Assembly (NCBI GenBank): GCA_941918925.1
Contig: OW799234.1
Coordinates: forward strand, 46,902,412 to 46,966,411
Direction of reading: 5' to 3'
DNA: 64,000 nt
From: Phyto melanocephala
Lineage: Eukaryota; Arthropoda; Insecta; Diptera; Rhinophoridae
This document shows positions 13,262-25,180 of this stretch, one piece after another; within the stretch, counting starts at the first letter, position 1, and each line of letters starts with the position of its first letter. The position numbers and the translations under genes were made by a program. The notes under the pieces are model-generated. The model was not told the origin of the DNA. It made no database searches and saw only the letters and a program-made list of their open reading frames with translations.

Positions 13262-13790
13262 CTAATATATAAAAAAAACTAGAAAAGCACGGCGCGCGTT
13301 GCTACGCCCCTTAATGAATAAAAATGCATTCTAAATTAAAATTGAATATCAAGTGCAAACAGCTAAAAATTATAACTTTTTTCAATGGGCGTGGCACTGC
13401 CCACTTTTCTAATTAATTAATTGTATTGTCACGACAACTCAATATGTGTGCAAAGTTTCACAAAAATCGGTCCAGAGCAAGTACCTTAAAATTATAACTT
13501 TTTTTATGGTCGTGGCCCTGCCCACTTTTCTTATCACGAAATTATTTAGTCATGACAGCTCGATATATGTGCAAATTTTCAGAAAAATCGGTCAAGTGCA
13601 CATAGCTAAAACTGATAACTAATTTTTTATGGGCGTGGCCCCGCCAACTTTTTTTCACCCATAAACACTCCCTGGTATGTGTACAACAACTTACCAAAGT
13701 TTGAGCCCGATCGGTTTTACAGTTTCGGAGTCTATAGCTAACACACACACACAGAGTTTCACTTTTATATATATAGATTTACTTGAGAAC
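13262..13790. repeat. Dispersed repeat built of ~122-bp units
   Basis: Three diverged units start near GGGCGTGGCACTGCCCAC (about 13386), 13507 and 13630, each followed by a CAAAAATCGGTC-like block. The tail reads CGATCGGTTTTACAG, CACACACACA and TTTATATATATAGATT. Tails of this kind (ATCGGT..CGTTTCGGAG..TTTATATATATAGAT) are widespread in arthropod interspersed repeats, and some occur at the 3' ends of RTE-like LINEs. There is no coding sequence to settle the class. Confidence 0.45.
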
Positions 13791-13929
13791 TACACTGAAA
13801 TGGTAAAATTACACTGATATACATATATTTGTAAATACGTAACTACCGCGATCGATGCACAAATAATAATGGCCGTCTTCTTAACTCACTTTCTGCTGCA
13901 CGGGTGGTACCGCACAAATTAAAAAAGCT

Positions 13930-14405
13930 CTCAACTCAAGATTTATGATGTTAAAAATTCACTTTGTATGGGAGCTACTTATCCGATCCCGCCCATTTTC
14001 GGCATGGCTACTAACATTAATAATAGAAGGCCTCATATAAATTTAAAAAGCTTTCCCTGTCATAGTTCTCAAGATATATGATATTAAAAATTCACTTTGT
14101 ATCGCAGCTACCACGCCCACTTATGCGATTCTGCCCATTTTCGGTACGGCTACGAATAGTAACAACAAATAATGTCGCACAAATTTTCGAGGCTATCCCT
14201 TTCATAGTAAACAAGATATATGATGTTAAAAATTCACTTTGTATGGGATGTACCACGCCCACTTCATTAAGGAATATAAAAAATAGTTATAAACCTATTC
14301 TCAGATCTATAGAATGTGTATGCAAAATTACATTGAAATCGGTTCAGCCGTTTCGGAGGAGTTTGGTGACAAACACTGTGACACGTGAATTTTATATGTA
14401 TAGAT
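13930..14405. repeat. Dispersed repeat built of ~135-140-bp units
   Basis: The block GATRTTAAAAATTCACTTTG recurs at about 13947, 14080 and 14221, each time followed by a CTACCACGCCCACTT-like or CGCCCATTTTCGG-like segment. The tail AAATCGGTTCAGCCGTTTCG is followed by TTTTATATGTATAGAT. The overall design matches the neighbouring repeat, but with different unit sequences. A related, weaker copy is at 40235-40400. An open frame inside it has no family signal and is not a gene. Confidence 0.45.
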
Positions 14406-15370
14406 GTGTCAAATTTAGTAAATTTTAATTACATATGTATAGCGATGCAACTTTCTTTTTGTTTAACGTTTTCCCACGATGTCACGATGTTGTTGATAAA
14501 ATAACAATATTTAATTTACAATTTTAATCGTGACTTAAATTTTACTCTCATAGCCACCTTAGTATTATGGACTTAAACTCAGGAAGTCACAATCCGATAA
14601 AATTAAGCAATTAACATAATATCTTGGTTTGAAAAAGTAATTTTTGTATATATGACGAATAACAATTCAGGCCAAAAGAATTTGGTTTTCTTCAATAAGA
14701 TGCTGGTTATTGAACTTGAATATTAATCTATAACGCAGTCACTGAATACACATAACACATTAGCCACAATAAAAACATTTACAAAAAAAAAAAAAAAAAC
14801 ATTGAAATACCTACCTAAATTAAGCAATATACATATTTCTTTAGATAAAAATTCCTTCTATTTACTACTCTCTGTGTTAATTTTATCATCACAGTAAACA
14901 TAAAAGTAAATATTTCACAATCTAAAACAAAACTTTCCTTATGACCAACTCAATTTGATTTCCTTTAATTAATATAGAAAAAATGTTTGATTTGCAATAT
15001 TTTCCCTGACAATTAAATAAACAAAATTTTCCAAAGATGAATAAAATTAAAAAAAAAAACAATTTTTCACTTAACATAACTAGTAGAACAAGGTGGATTG
15101 AAAAGGTGACCGTATAAAAACAGCTGATTCATTTTTTTTATTTTGCTGAGTATTTTATTTGTCAAATTAATTAGCCTTTGTGTTTTTATACATTTGTTTT
15201 AGTTTAAAAATAAAATTGTAAAAAAAAAATTTTTTTCAAATAAAAAAATATTTAAATTTATTTTAGTACCATGTCGCGAAAAATCTTATCAATGGACAAT
15301 GACTAAGGGGCTCATCAAACCCAACATCGAAGTATAAAACATCAAAAAAACATAATTTGCGAGGGCCACA
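14406..15370. other. Non-coding stretch with a CAAGGTGGATTG terminus
   Basis: Mostly A/T runs. At 15089-15131 the sequence CAAGGTGGATTGAAAAGGTG continues to CAGCTGATTCATT. It is the inverted counterpart of 31945-31987, so both are probably ends of one short-element family. From about 15270 the sequence leads into a mariner transposase fragment, but no reliable frame is visible before 15371. Confidence 0.4.
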
Positions 15371-15788
15371 ATGGCTCTTTTACTCAACATCTTTAATGAA
15401 AGAATAATTTCGCGTAGAAGCAATTTTAATTGGCCTCCGCATTTCCCGGATTTAACCGCTCCAGACTGTTTCCTTTGGGGTTATTTAAAAGGGAAAGTTT
15501 ATGTTAATAAGCCTAGGACTATTGAGGAATTAAAAACCAATATTCGAGACGAAATTAACTACATAACACCGGAAGTTTTGCGAAAGGTAATAGAAAATGT
15601 GTTGGAAAGAGCACATTTGTGCGAAGCAGAAAATGGCCACCACTTGCGGGATATCATTTTTAATAACTAATCTAAAAATACTCCCTATAAATTTACTGTA
15701 TTTAAAAAACAAAAAATTAAAAAAAATGTCTTAAATAAAAAGTTATAAGGAATTCACACCACTTTGGTCTTTCTGAGCCACCCTGTAC
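15371..15788 (+). pseudogene. Mariner/Tc3-like transposase C-terminus with right terminal repeat
   Basis: A 99-codon frame (15371-15670) begins where the family motif WPPHFPDLTAPDCFLWGYLK lies and runs through KVYVNKPRTIEELK to a C-terminal GHHLRDIIFNN. These are standard mariner-type C-terminal sequences: the PDL motif and the third catalytic region lie just before FLWGYLK, and the protein ends as expected. Everything N-terminal, including the first two catalytic aspartates, is missing. Downstream, the complement of GGTCTTTCTGAGCCACCCTG (ending about 15786) looks like the right terminal inverted repeat. No matching left end is present, so the copy is truncated and inactive. Confidence 0.75.
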
Positions 15789-16605
15789 TACATTTGGCCG
15801 TAATAAACAACTTATTTTGATGTACTGGTATTAGAGATGCCCAAAAACGGAAGGAAAAATTATTAAGTATACTGCAATGGGGCTTGAAGGGAGACCGTTT
15901 GTTACTACACAATCTGGTGCTTATGACGGCTTAAATAGAGTAGCATCAAACAGGAGTGGTTTCAATTTTTAGAAATGCATTCGTTGCTATTTAAAATCAG
16001 CAATTTTTATTCATGATTATCTCTTTAAAGCTGTTGAATTGTTTTTTAATTAAATTTAATGAAAAAACATTAATTATATAAAAATATTTACATTTTAATT
16101 TATATTTAAATATGTACATTATATAAATACATATACAAAATTAGAGAAGCAGAATATGGGCTCAAAAAGATGAGCTTGAGTAAAACTCTTAATTTATCAT
16201 AGGATTTATCAGAATATGGTGACAAAGAAGATGATATCGAGCATGAATGTAATGAGTAACAACTGCATTAAGAAGCGTTTTCTGAGGTGTACATTCTTTC
16301 AGGAATTGTTGATTTTTTGCAAAATATCGAGGGTAATATCTTCATTAGTAGCGAAAATCACCCTTCGATACAAACAGATCATGCAAATGTTGTAGATCTT
16401 GCAAGTCTAGTATTTATTCTTAAGTTTTCAAAACCACAAAAACAATATACACTAAAATTACATTTCCAACGCAAGCACTTATTTCCAATACTAAAAAAGT
16501 TGGAAACTTACAAAAACAACACTTGCAACAGAATATATACTAGATTTGAAAGATCTGCAATAGTTGCATGAGCTGTTTGCAACGAACGGTGATTTCCGCT
16601 AGTGT
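15789..16605. other. Unassigned stretch with a 94-codon frame
   Basis: A plus-strand frame at 16287-16571 starts with GTG and reads VYILSGIVDFLQNIEG. It has no motif I can name. In the same phase it extends upstream only to a stop near 16270. A degraded frame near 15830-15960 is also unrecognised. The block could be another dead transposon, but nothing proves it. Confidence 0.25.
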
Positions 16606-18568
16606 TTTTATACCCACCACCAAAAAAATTTTGCCAGAATCTTTCTTATAGACAAGGTTTGTTTGGTAATGGGATAAATCGGAATATTAGTAAGAGAGTT
16701 ATAACTCGAAAAGCAAGAGTTGGTCGAAAAAACCGTGTCCTTCGAACATCGAATAAAATGGAATTGTGTCCAAACGCATTAACGTAGACTCATGAAACTT
16801 CGAATATATATTTCCTGAGTAAAAATAATGTTTTTCTCCGAAAATTATCTAAATCTATGCATTAGGAGAGGAGTTATCGATCAAAATGTACGAAAATTTA
16901 TACCGCACAGTGTATTTTTCGGTATATTTAAAAACAAAAACGTCATAAAAGCAACAAAATTGGATGTACGACTATGAAATTTTGCACACTTTGCTTTTCG
17001 GTGAGGCGCTTTTTTGTAACGGAAAATCAATGTGCCACGCCCACTTTTACGCCCACCTCCCATATAACGATTTACCCAAAATTCAAATAATTTCTCTATT
17101 AATATAGATTTTGGAATAAAAAAGGGCTATATTGAAACACCTAAGTTGTACTCATTAGCAAAAACAACTTTGACACGCCTACTATAACGCCCACTTTTTA
17201 CGTTATCTACCGTTAGTGAAATTTAAAAGCTCATAAAACCGCCAAAATTAGAGGTATGATGATAAAATTTGCTCCGTATATCCTTCTAGGCAATGTCATT
17301 ACTGTGCTGGAAAATTAAGGTGCCACGCCTACTTTTACGCCCACCTCCCATATAACGTTTTAACTGAAATTCATATAATTTCTCTATTAATAAAGATTTT
17401 GGAATAATAAAGGACTATATTGAAACACCTAAGTTGTACTCATTAGTAAAAACAACTTTGACACGCCTACTATAACGCCCACTTTTCACGTTATCTACCG
17501 TTATTGAAATTTAAAAGCTCATAAAACCGATGAAATTAGAGGTATGATGATGAAATTTGCTACATATATCCTTCTAATCAATGCCAAAAAGTTTAAGTGA
17601 CACACCCACTGTAACGCCTACTTCCCATATAACGGTTTATCTTAAATTCATGTAATTTCTCTATTGACAAAGTTTTTGGGAAAATAAAGCACTATATTGA
17701 AATGTCTAAGTTGTATTTAGTAGCAGAAACTTTATTGGCACGCCTACTTTAACGCCCACTTTCATTGAAAGACTACATTTACAAAAGCATTTTAGTAGCA
17801 TATCGAAGTTATAAAGGGTGGCTAAATTTTAAGGACCGATGTTGAATTTAAATAAAACACAAATTATTTAGGAAATTATTATTATTTCTTTTTGTAATGA
17901 TAATATTTGTACGGTTCAATTATGTATTTAACAAACTATCGGCCAAATGGCCCCCCCATCCTTGGCGCCACTCCTCTATCTGATGGTCCAAATTTTCATT
18001 GACAATGTTGATGCTCAATTGTTGGGCATGATGATGGGTCGAGGTTGACTGTTTTTTTGCCACACTATCGCAAAAATCAGCAATGGTTCCCATTCAACGA
18101 ACTAAGAAGGCATTCACAGATTTTCTAACATTTTATACAGACCTGTTTTGCAGAAATTTAAATATTTTTTACAATTCTCCCGATTGTGGACGAATTTGAA
18201 CGATTTTGTTGATCAAAAGAATTACGAAGTGCACAAAATGCATTTTGATTTGAACGCCCATTTTCATAAAAAAACCTGAATAACTTTGCTCATTTGCGTA
18301 TCTTTCCACGGATCAAATTGAGTAAGCTTGAGATTGAGAAATGTCAAGTGAAGTGCAGAAAAAAAATTTTAAGACTAGGTGTAGTTCACCTTCAATATGG
18401 GCCCTTAAAATTTAACCGCCCTCTACAAAGAAAGTGATACATATTTTATTATAAAGAGATTATTCCATAATGATTAACAAAATAATAAATATTGTGCTTT
18501 AAATGTACACAAAATTGGTGGTGGGTATAAAAGATTCGGCACAGCCGAATATAGTGCTCTTACTTGTT
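16606..18568 (+). mobile_element. HINE1 copy D, core-deleted
   Basis: It begins TATACCCACCACC and ends with the hairpin TTCGGCACAGCCGAA followed by TATAGTGCTCTTACTTG, as in the other copies but in the opposite orientation to A. Just after the first terminus it jumps straight to TTTTGCCAGAATC, so the (TA)n/(GTCY)n core present in A, C and E is deleted. It contains two 288-bp modules and a mariner insert. Confidence 0.7.
17814..18423 (-). mobile_element. Mariner-type deletion derivative in HINE1 copy D
   Basis: Terminal repeats AAGGGTGGCTAAATTTTAAG and AAATTTAACCGCCCTC are flanked by TA. It has the same arrangement as the other inserts: helix-turn-helix portion, second DNA-binding segment and a transposase tail, in reverse orientation. 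The frames are broken. Confidence 0.65.
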
Positions 18569-19098
18569 TTTTGTTTATTTGCATCCAGTGTTCTTGTACT
18601 TTTGTTTCGTTTGATTGATTGTTGTACATTATTGGCTTGCTTTTGAACAAATTTTATAGTGACAGAACTTATTTGAGCTTGTTTTTTATCATCTTATTCC
18701 CGTTACATTTATTAAGAATTTTACGTTAAATAATACGACCTTGTTTGACTATTGTTTACGTTTAGTTGTTTATCATCCAGTAATTAACTTTTAATTTTAT
18801 CGTCTATATCTTTTTTATTTTTAGCTGGATCCAATGTTTTAGAAACTGTCAGAACTTTAGTTTCCAAACAGTTAGTTGTTTTTTTATCTTGTGTTTTACA
18901 CATCATTTGAGAAATATCCTGAAATTTAAATTTTTATTTGTTTTATAAATAAATTTTCTTTTCTTTGTAACTTACAGTTATGAGTTTGAATTTCATCCAA
19001 CAATTTCGAACAAAATCCATAAATTAAATTATAAAAAATACAAAATTAATTTTCTGATTAATAAGGCGAATTGTTCTTTGTTGTCAAAAAAGACAAAA
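18569..19098. other. AT-rich stretch without features
   Basis: Only short AT-rich frames. I see no coding, RNA or repeat signal. Confidence 0.4.
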
Positions 19099-19106
19099 GC
19101 GTATTT

Positions 19107-20719
19107 CAAGGCGAATTCAATCAGGTGGGAGTGATACATTTTGTTGGTGGAATTTAATATCTAAATGGCAAAAAAAAATCTAATTTTTGTTTACAAAAAT
19201 AACGCGGCAAATTAATTTTTATGAATTAAAAATTTTCTTGGATATTTTTGTACAGGCAAGAAGAAATTTTACAACATCTTAAATGTTTGGTATTTAATAT
19301 AATATTAAATTTCTATTGAGGTCACACCTATCGAATAGAAGTGAATACAAATCTAATATGCACATTATTATTTGACTTTTGCTCATTTGTACATTTGGTG
19401 GTGAAAGGCAGTGAATTTTAAATGCAAACTGTTGTATCAAAAGGCTATAAATAGTTATCGCATAGCGGGTGACCTGGATGCCAGCGTTCTTATTTATATG
19501 GATAATTTGTGTGACCCTCATTCGGCTTCAGAAAAATCGGTAATAAAGAACAGGCTTTACAATTTCTAGTTGCGTTGAAGAGGCTTTCTCCCTGGCCCAA
19601 CGACACAATAAGTTTAAAAGACATTATAAACTTAAGAATTTTTAGAATTAATACGTATAGAACTGCCGTTTATTAAATAAATTGTTAATATATTTTTAAA
19701 ATTTCTCAATATTGTTTTTTTTTTTATTCAAAGTTTATATTTTTACAATTTAGCATATAATTACCGGCAAAGTTTAATATGCACATAGATATGTACATGA
19801 AGGAAATATGTATGTACAAACAAAAAATGAAATTAATTAATCATAATGAAAATAGATTAGATTAATTTAGGTTATAATGAACCGAGCATCGGTTTACGAC
19901 CAGGCCAAACTTCTTTTGGACCAAAATTATTATTAGAAGCATTTGATGATATATGATTATCATCATAGCGTACATTTGCGTTTGCCAAGGCCAATTTATG
20001 GGTAACAGTTTGTGAGTACCGTACCAACAGTCTTAACTATAGATGTAACATCTGGTACTAGATTTGGTTAAAGCAGACCCAATTTTGAACCAATCGCTAA
20101 ATGACCGGAAACATCAAATTCAGTTGTCGGTCGTAAAACATGACTATCATGTGCGTCTGCCGATGGTAAGCCTTGATACAGCGATGTAAGTAGGTATGAT
20201 GGTGTAGCTTTAACGGATGAATTGGAGTTATTAACAACATTTTTAAAGTGTTCCTGATAATTTTGTTGGAATAACTGATGAGAACTTAAGTGAGTGATAT
20301 TGTTATTGGATCCATCGTAACGAGCTCGTTTAGCAGCACCACAGTGGTTTGTATTAAATTACGGAAACATCAAACATAAGGATCGACATCTTCAGGATTT
20401 ATAATAATTTCTTCATCATGAACTTTTCTATTAAGTTGACAAAATTATATTACTTACAATTAACTGCTATAATATTATACTAACCTTTCTTTTATGGTTT
20501 TTAATTTTTTTTTTAACATTTTTAAAACTTTTATGTTATTTCAAATGAATAATTTTTAATTTTTGGCAGAACTTGAACTTTTCCTAGAGAATTTTGAAAT
20601 GTTTTAAAACGCTTATAAAAAACACAAACGTTAACAATATTTGACATTTAGACAACGAAAATCTTAAAGAAAAAAAAAATCAGCTGATTGCGCGAGACCA
20701 CCTAATTGAATTCGCCTTG
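19107..20719 (-). mobile_element. 1.6-kb hAT-like TIR element carrying a foreign gene relic
   Basis: The ends CAAGGCGAATTCAATCAGGTG and the complement of GACCACCTAATTGAATTCGC form terminal inverted repeats starting CAAGG. They are flanked by exact 8-bp duplications, GCGTATTT at 19099-19106 and 20720-20727. An 8-bp duplication and CA(A)GG ends suggest the hAT superfamily. Family members with the same ends occur at 20748, 27729, 32516 and 32890. No transposase is recognisable inside. Instead the minus strand carries a spliced gene relic (19872-20519), and a plus-strand frame of about 50 codons ends near 19675 ([20 protein letters not shown]) without family signal. Confidence 0.75.
19872..20519 (-). 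pseudogene. Unrecognised spliced gene relic inside the hAT-like element
   Basis: On the minus strand an ATG at 20519 opens a short exon (MLKKKLKTIKE) ended by a GT donor. A 57-bp intron (20484-20428) ends in TTAATAG and is followed by KVHDEEIIINPEDVDPY. After a frameshift a good-looking frame gives GAAKRARYDGSNNNITH through SYLLTSLYQGLPSADAHD and RPTTEFDVSGHLAIGSKLG. A stop and a second frameshift follow, then YSQTVTHKLALANANVRY and a natural-looking end KEVWPGRKPMLGSL. I recognise no family. The composition (Asn/Ser-rich, no catalytic motif) does not look like a transposase. It may be a captured host gene or an element gene of unknown type. Confidence 0.5.
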
Positions 20720-20747
20720 GCGTATTTCAATTTGTCTTGATATTGAC

Positions 20748-20908
20748 CAAGGCATATTCATACAGGTATATGCAACGGCGAATTCGCTGTGATGTTCGCT
20801 GTCAGACGCCACATATAAAAAATACACAATAATTTTTTATACATGGAGTTTGACTGTAGCATTCCTCATCAGCTGGGCTGATAATTTCACCTGTATGAAT
20901 TCGCCTTG
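20748..20908. mobile_element. 161-bp MITE of the CAAGG family
   Basis: The ends CAAGGCATATTCATACAGGT and CACCTGTATGAATTCGCCTTG (complementary with small differences) are flanked by perfect 8-bp duplications ATATTGAC at 20740-20747 and 20909-20916. It contains a CAGCTGGGCTG motif shared with neighbouring short elements. It is nonautonomous. Confidence 0.8.
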
Positions 20909-20927
20909 ATATTGACATTGTACGCAG

Positions 20928-22418
20928 GGTACACTTATACAAGGTGGCGGTGCCAGCCCAGCTGACTATTTTTTTTTTGTGTTCTGGAGTATGTCAAACT
21001 ACATATTTCAAAAATGATTTCAACTCCGGAAATTGTCAAACTCCATACACAAAAAATGAGAGAGACAAAAATTTCTCTCCTTTACGCTATCACCTTATGT
21101 AATTACACCATGATTGTACATACTCAAAAACGCTAGCAAAATGCATTTTGTTTTTTCTATTGTATTTGTTGTAGTTATGCAGTCACCTGATTGATTCGCC
21201 TAGCAGTAGGATTTATATACACCCGAACAAAATTATTAGTACAAACAAATTAAACGAAAAATTTTAGCTATCCGATTTATTGAAACCTTCAGAATATTGT
21301 CACTATTTTTATTATAATACATATATCTCCAGATATATGTATGTATGTCATTTTAGCCTTTCGTATTATATGAACGAATTGTAAAATTTGTATTAAAATA
21401 TATAATACCAGGATTAAAAGCTCTTTATAGTATCTGAAATATTTCAAGCAATGAGTTTAAAAAAAAAAAAATTACCACAAGGACCATTCTTGAACATCAT
21501 ACATTATTTTAGGGAAAAAGTTAGCAAGTCGATCCAGCTGCTTTTCGGTAATGCGTCTAGCAACGGACATTATTTCATTTTATTTTATATAGCTTAAAAG
21601 TATGGGTAAAAATGTTTTAATTTTAAAATTCAATCTAAATTTTTTAAATTTAAATGGTCATTAGAATGAAGAATTTAATTTCTAAGATCTTTCCCCAAAG
21701 TTAACTAAAATAAACTTAAAAATTAAATATAAATACAAAGTTAATATAAGTAAACAAACAAACACATATAAACACATACATGCATGCATAAATCCATACA
21801 TACATACACACGTACGTACGTACATACTATTAAAACCCAAGTTTCACACTTAACCCAATTCAGCAAACACAGATTTTGAATGCCCTACATATGTTGGGAA
21901 GTATAATAACATTTTTCTGGTGCTTGTAAACAGTGTTCAAAAATTATCGCTCAACTTTTGCATATATGTATTTAAGATAAAGGATTCAGAAATACTTTTA
22001 ATAACAAATTCAATTTTATAATAATAAAGTTAATATTTTTTATTTTTATTTTATAATATTTAAAGTGATCCGTAAAAAATTACATACTTAAAAACTATAC
22101 TATTTATTAAAAGTTTTCTACCTATCTTAGAAAAGTATATATTTGAGGTTATGCTCAACGTTGCCTTATAGTTTACTTGGTTAACTAGACATGTAACAAA
22201 AAAAATCTCTTTTTTTGGATTTACTACACAGGTGGCTTCATGGTGTAATTACATAAGGTGATAGCGTAAAGGAGAGCGATTTTCGGCTCTCTTTTTTTAT
22301 GTATGAAGTTTGACAATTTCCGGAGTTGAAAACATTTTTTTAATATGTAGTTTAACATACTCCAGAACAACAAAAAAATGTCAGCTGGGCTGGCACCGTC
22401 ACCATGTATAAGTGTAGC
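20928..22418. repeat. Pair of ~185-bp inverted repeats around 1.1 kb
   Basis: The left arm (20928-21113) runs from TACACTTATACAAGGTGGCG to TTATGTAATTACACCATG. The right arm (22226-22418) is its reverse complement with scattered differences. The arms share the CCAGCCCAGCTGAC motif. The intervening sequence is AT-rich and includes a hAT-like terminus at about 21180-21203 (complement of GCGAATCAATCAGGTGACTG) and a CATACATACATA microsatellite (21780-21825). No matching target duplication is visible, so this could be one long-TIR element or two copies in opposite orientation. Confidence 0.55.
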
Positions 22419-22911
22419 CTGGGTGGCTTTAAATAAAAATTTCTTTCAAAATTTTATTTATAAACCTCTGATAATTTTTATGCATACGTCAGTATGACGT
22501 CACAAACGAATGTGGATTATTAAAATGAAAGTGAAATTTATAGTCGGCTATGATCTTATTTCATAGTTTAACTTAGTGTTTCGTTTACCAAATAACTTTT
22601 ATTTAATAATATAAAAAGCTTTATTTCTCTTCCTCTAAACGCTTAGTAAAACAAAAAATCTAGTACTTGGGCCAGAAGAGAATGTCTTTAATACAATAGG
22701 TTTGTTCGACGTACGTTACCGCGGGAACCCGCGGGCTCCCAATTTTACCGAAAAGCGTTTCTTGTGTTGAAAATTGGGTAAATTGGGTAAATGAGAACGT
22801 TCATGAGAGAGTAATTTGTGTTTCTCTTTTTACCAGACTTTACCCGTACTTTTTTTGCGTGTAAAATGGGAAAACTGTCAGATCACTAAATCAGCTGTTT
22901 TCAAATTGTAA

Positions 22912-23028
22912 CTGCCGTATTCATAAAAAATAATTTAGGTTTATTGAAGGCTTATTTGACAAATTTCTGTGCAACATCTGTCAAATAAGCATTTGATAAA
23001 CCTAAAATATATTTTATGAATACGGCAG
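22912..23028. mobile_element. 117-bp foldback MITE, TAA duplication (Harbinger-like?)
   Basis: CTGCCGTATTCATAAAA.. pairs with ..TTTTATGAATACGGCAG over nearly its whole length, and both sides carry TAA (22909-22911, 23029-23031). A 3-bp TWA duplication is typical of PIF/Harbinger. A second, more worn copy is at 46225. Confidence 0.7.
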
Positions 23029-23458
23029 TAAAAATATAAAAGGTTGAAAAGATTTTTTATTTTTGTAAACAATGGAATATACTTTGTCTGAGAATATAAA
23101 TAGAGTTTTTGTAATTTGAATAATTTGAATAACTAATAAAACATATGCATTTCACTTAAAAACTAAAAATTTGTTAAACAATTTTTTTTAGCAATAGCAG
23201 AGGTCCAAGCTGTTGGTAGAAAAACGGCGTGGTGGCGGCTAGGTGCAAAAATTAGCGGCGGTAGATTGGAGCTGGTTTAAGAAATTATTGAAATAAAAAA
23301 AAAAACCGAAAATAAGTGTTTTAACGAAATAAGTAGGTTTTGCGTTAATCATATTGTGCAGTCATATCTTTACGATTACAAAAACTTAGCATTCCACTAT
23401 TTTTTGTAACAAGAGTATTGATCCAGGATATATTTTAGTAAAAGTCAATATGTATATT

Positions 23459-23905
23459 AAATTTTAATGTGAATCATTTTTATTTTGGCTTAAGTGTATT
23501 TATTCTTTTATTTAATTTTATAATTCAAATTAAATTAAATTGTAACCATTTTTAGGAATATATAAAGAATATGAACATGTTGAATAAAGAATTGTCATTT
23601 GATAGGTGAAGTAAAAAATTCAACAAAAATTTGAAAAATAATACTAAGATTCACTAATTCAAATTTCATTGAATTGTAACATAAATAGAAATTTTCAATA
23701 ACATAGTTGTATACCGATAAAGAGTGCTGATGATGAAATCGTAGCTGATTTCGAAAATGCATTCCACTCGGCTAATATCGGAAACAATTTTAGAAAGAAT
23801 ATTCCTAAAAATGGTTACAATTTAATTTAATTTGGATTATAAAATTAAATAAAAGAATATATAAACTCAAGCCAAAATAAAAATGATTCACATTAAAATT
23901 TAATA
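23459..23905. mobile_element. Long-TIR element of the TGATGATGAAATCG family, copy 1
   Basis: Arms of about 95 bp (starting ATTTTAATGTGAATCATTTT on the left, ending with its complement on the right) enclose a conserved core reading GTGCTGATGATGAAATCGTA followed by TTTCGAAAATGCATTCCACT. It has no coding capacity. The core recurs at about 25350 (reverse), 25717, 26263, 34407 and 40805. It lies inside the 2.07-kb TIR element. Confidence 0.65.
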
Positions 23906-24767
23906 TATAGTAAAAAGTTCGAATAAAATATAAACAATATAATATAAACTCAATATAATTTCCTATATCAAACCTATTAACAATTAAACTATTTTAACGT
24001 TATCATACAGAAACTTCTGTTTTTTTATAATAGAAAATTAAATTGATTTCGTATTACCATATATGCACGAATGAAAGCGAGTTGAAAAAACAACGATATA
24101 TGTTAATATGTTTTTCTTGTAATTTTTAGTGCAGCCGTAATATATATACATATACTCTATTGTTTGATTGCGGACATAACAGAGTTATTTTAAATCTTTT
24201 TCATTAAAACTTAGTGCTAAGTTCCCTTTACAATAGAGAAACTGAAAAGCAGACAGTCGAAATTTGGTAGCAACGGGTGGAAGTGCATAGTACACATTTA
24301 TTTTTCTTTAATTTTTTATATATTTTTTCATATTTTCATATTTCATATTATTTTTTTATCTCATCATCTCTTTAGCAGTTCGTTATACGATCTAAACACC
24401 ATACGACAGCGAAAAAAATTAGAAAAATAAATTTCTTAATTGTAAAAATTTTAGGAAGTTTTAAAAGGGAATGACAAAAAATATATGCCTCTCATTTCTA
24501 GTTTGTAAAAAGCATTTAACGCCATCAGTCGAGATAGCCTGATGCGGTTAATCCGAACAAAATAATTTGGCGACGGCGGTAAGCCGGCTGGGGGCATATC
24601 AACCTGGATCTCTAAACAACAGCCGCACAATTTTGACGTTTTTTTTTCGGCCTTGAAATGTGGTTTTTTGCGTTCCAGCAAATTTTGGTAAATTTATCGT
24701 TTTCTGAGAGAATTTTTTGTTTACTCTAATTTTACCGGACTTTACCCGGATTTACGTCGAACAAACC

Positions 24768-25180
24768 TAATTTTAGTTAATGAGATTGCACTTTTAAAAT
24801 CTCTTATTTAATTTTAGTACATTTTAGCGGTAGTTATGGTTTTTATTTTGTTTGCTTTGGTTTGCAAGTTAATGTACAAGATTTTGTACAACAATGCTTA
24901 GAAATAAAACATTCATATTTTATTCATTTACTTTAAATGCTTTTTCTTTTAAAGGGGGTAGCAAATTAAGTGGTCAAAAAGAAAATTTATCATTTTAATT
25001 GTGCAAAATATGTATGGTCTTTAAAAGAATAACTTATCAAAAGAATTATGATTTTTTATTTTAAATATTTAAAAGATTGAGATATTTTCTGCAAATATAG
25101 AACATTTTAGAGTGAGTCTGAAAAAGCTTATTATTAGGTTAAATAAAACTTAAACCGCACAATATAAAAATTATAAAAAA
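24768..25180. other. AT-rich stretch without features
   Basis: No frame, RNA or repeat signal that I can support. Confidence 0.35.

Larger units (their letters stand above)
22699..24767. mobile_element. 2.07-kb TIR element, TA target site
   Basis: The ends GGTTTGTTCGACGTA and TACGTCGAACAAACC are perfect complements, flanked by TA (22697-22698 and 24768-24769). Subterminal blocks rich in TTTACCCG also pair. No transposase is recognised. A minus-strand 76-codon frame (24451-24681; cysteine-containing, reads KLCGCCLEIQVDMPP) has no known domain. Two smaller elements are nested inside, at 22912 and 23459. Confidence 0.65.

Noticed and set aside
14078..14428. 116-codon plus-strand frame
   Set aside because: Lies across the tandem units of a dispersed repeat; the frame follows the repeat period, not a protein.
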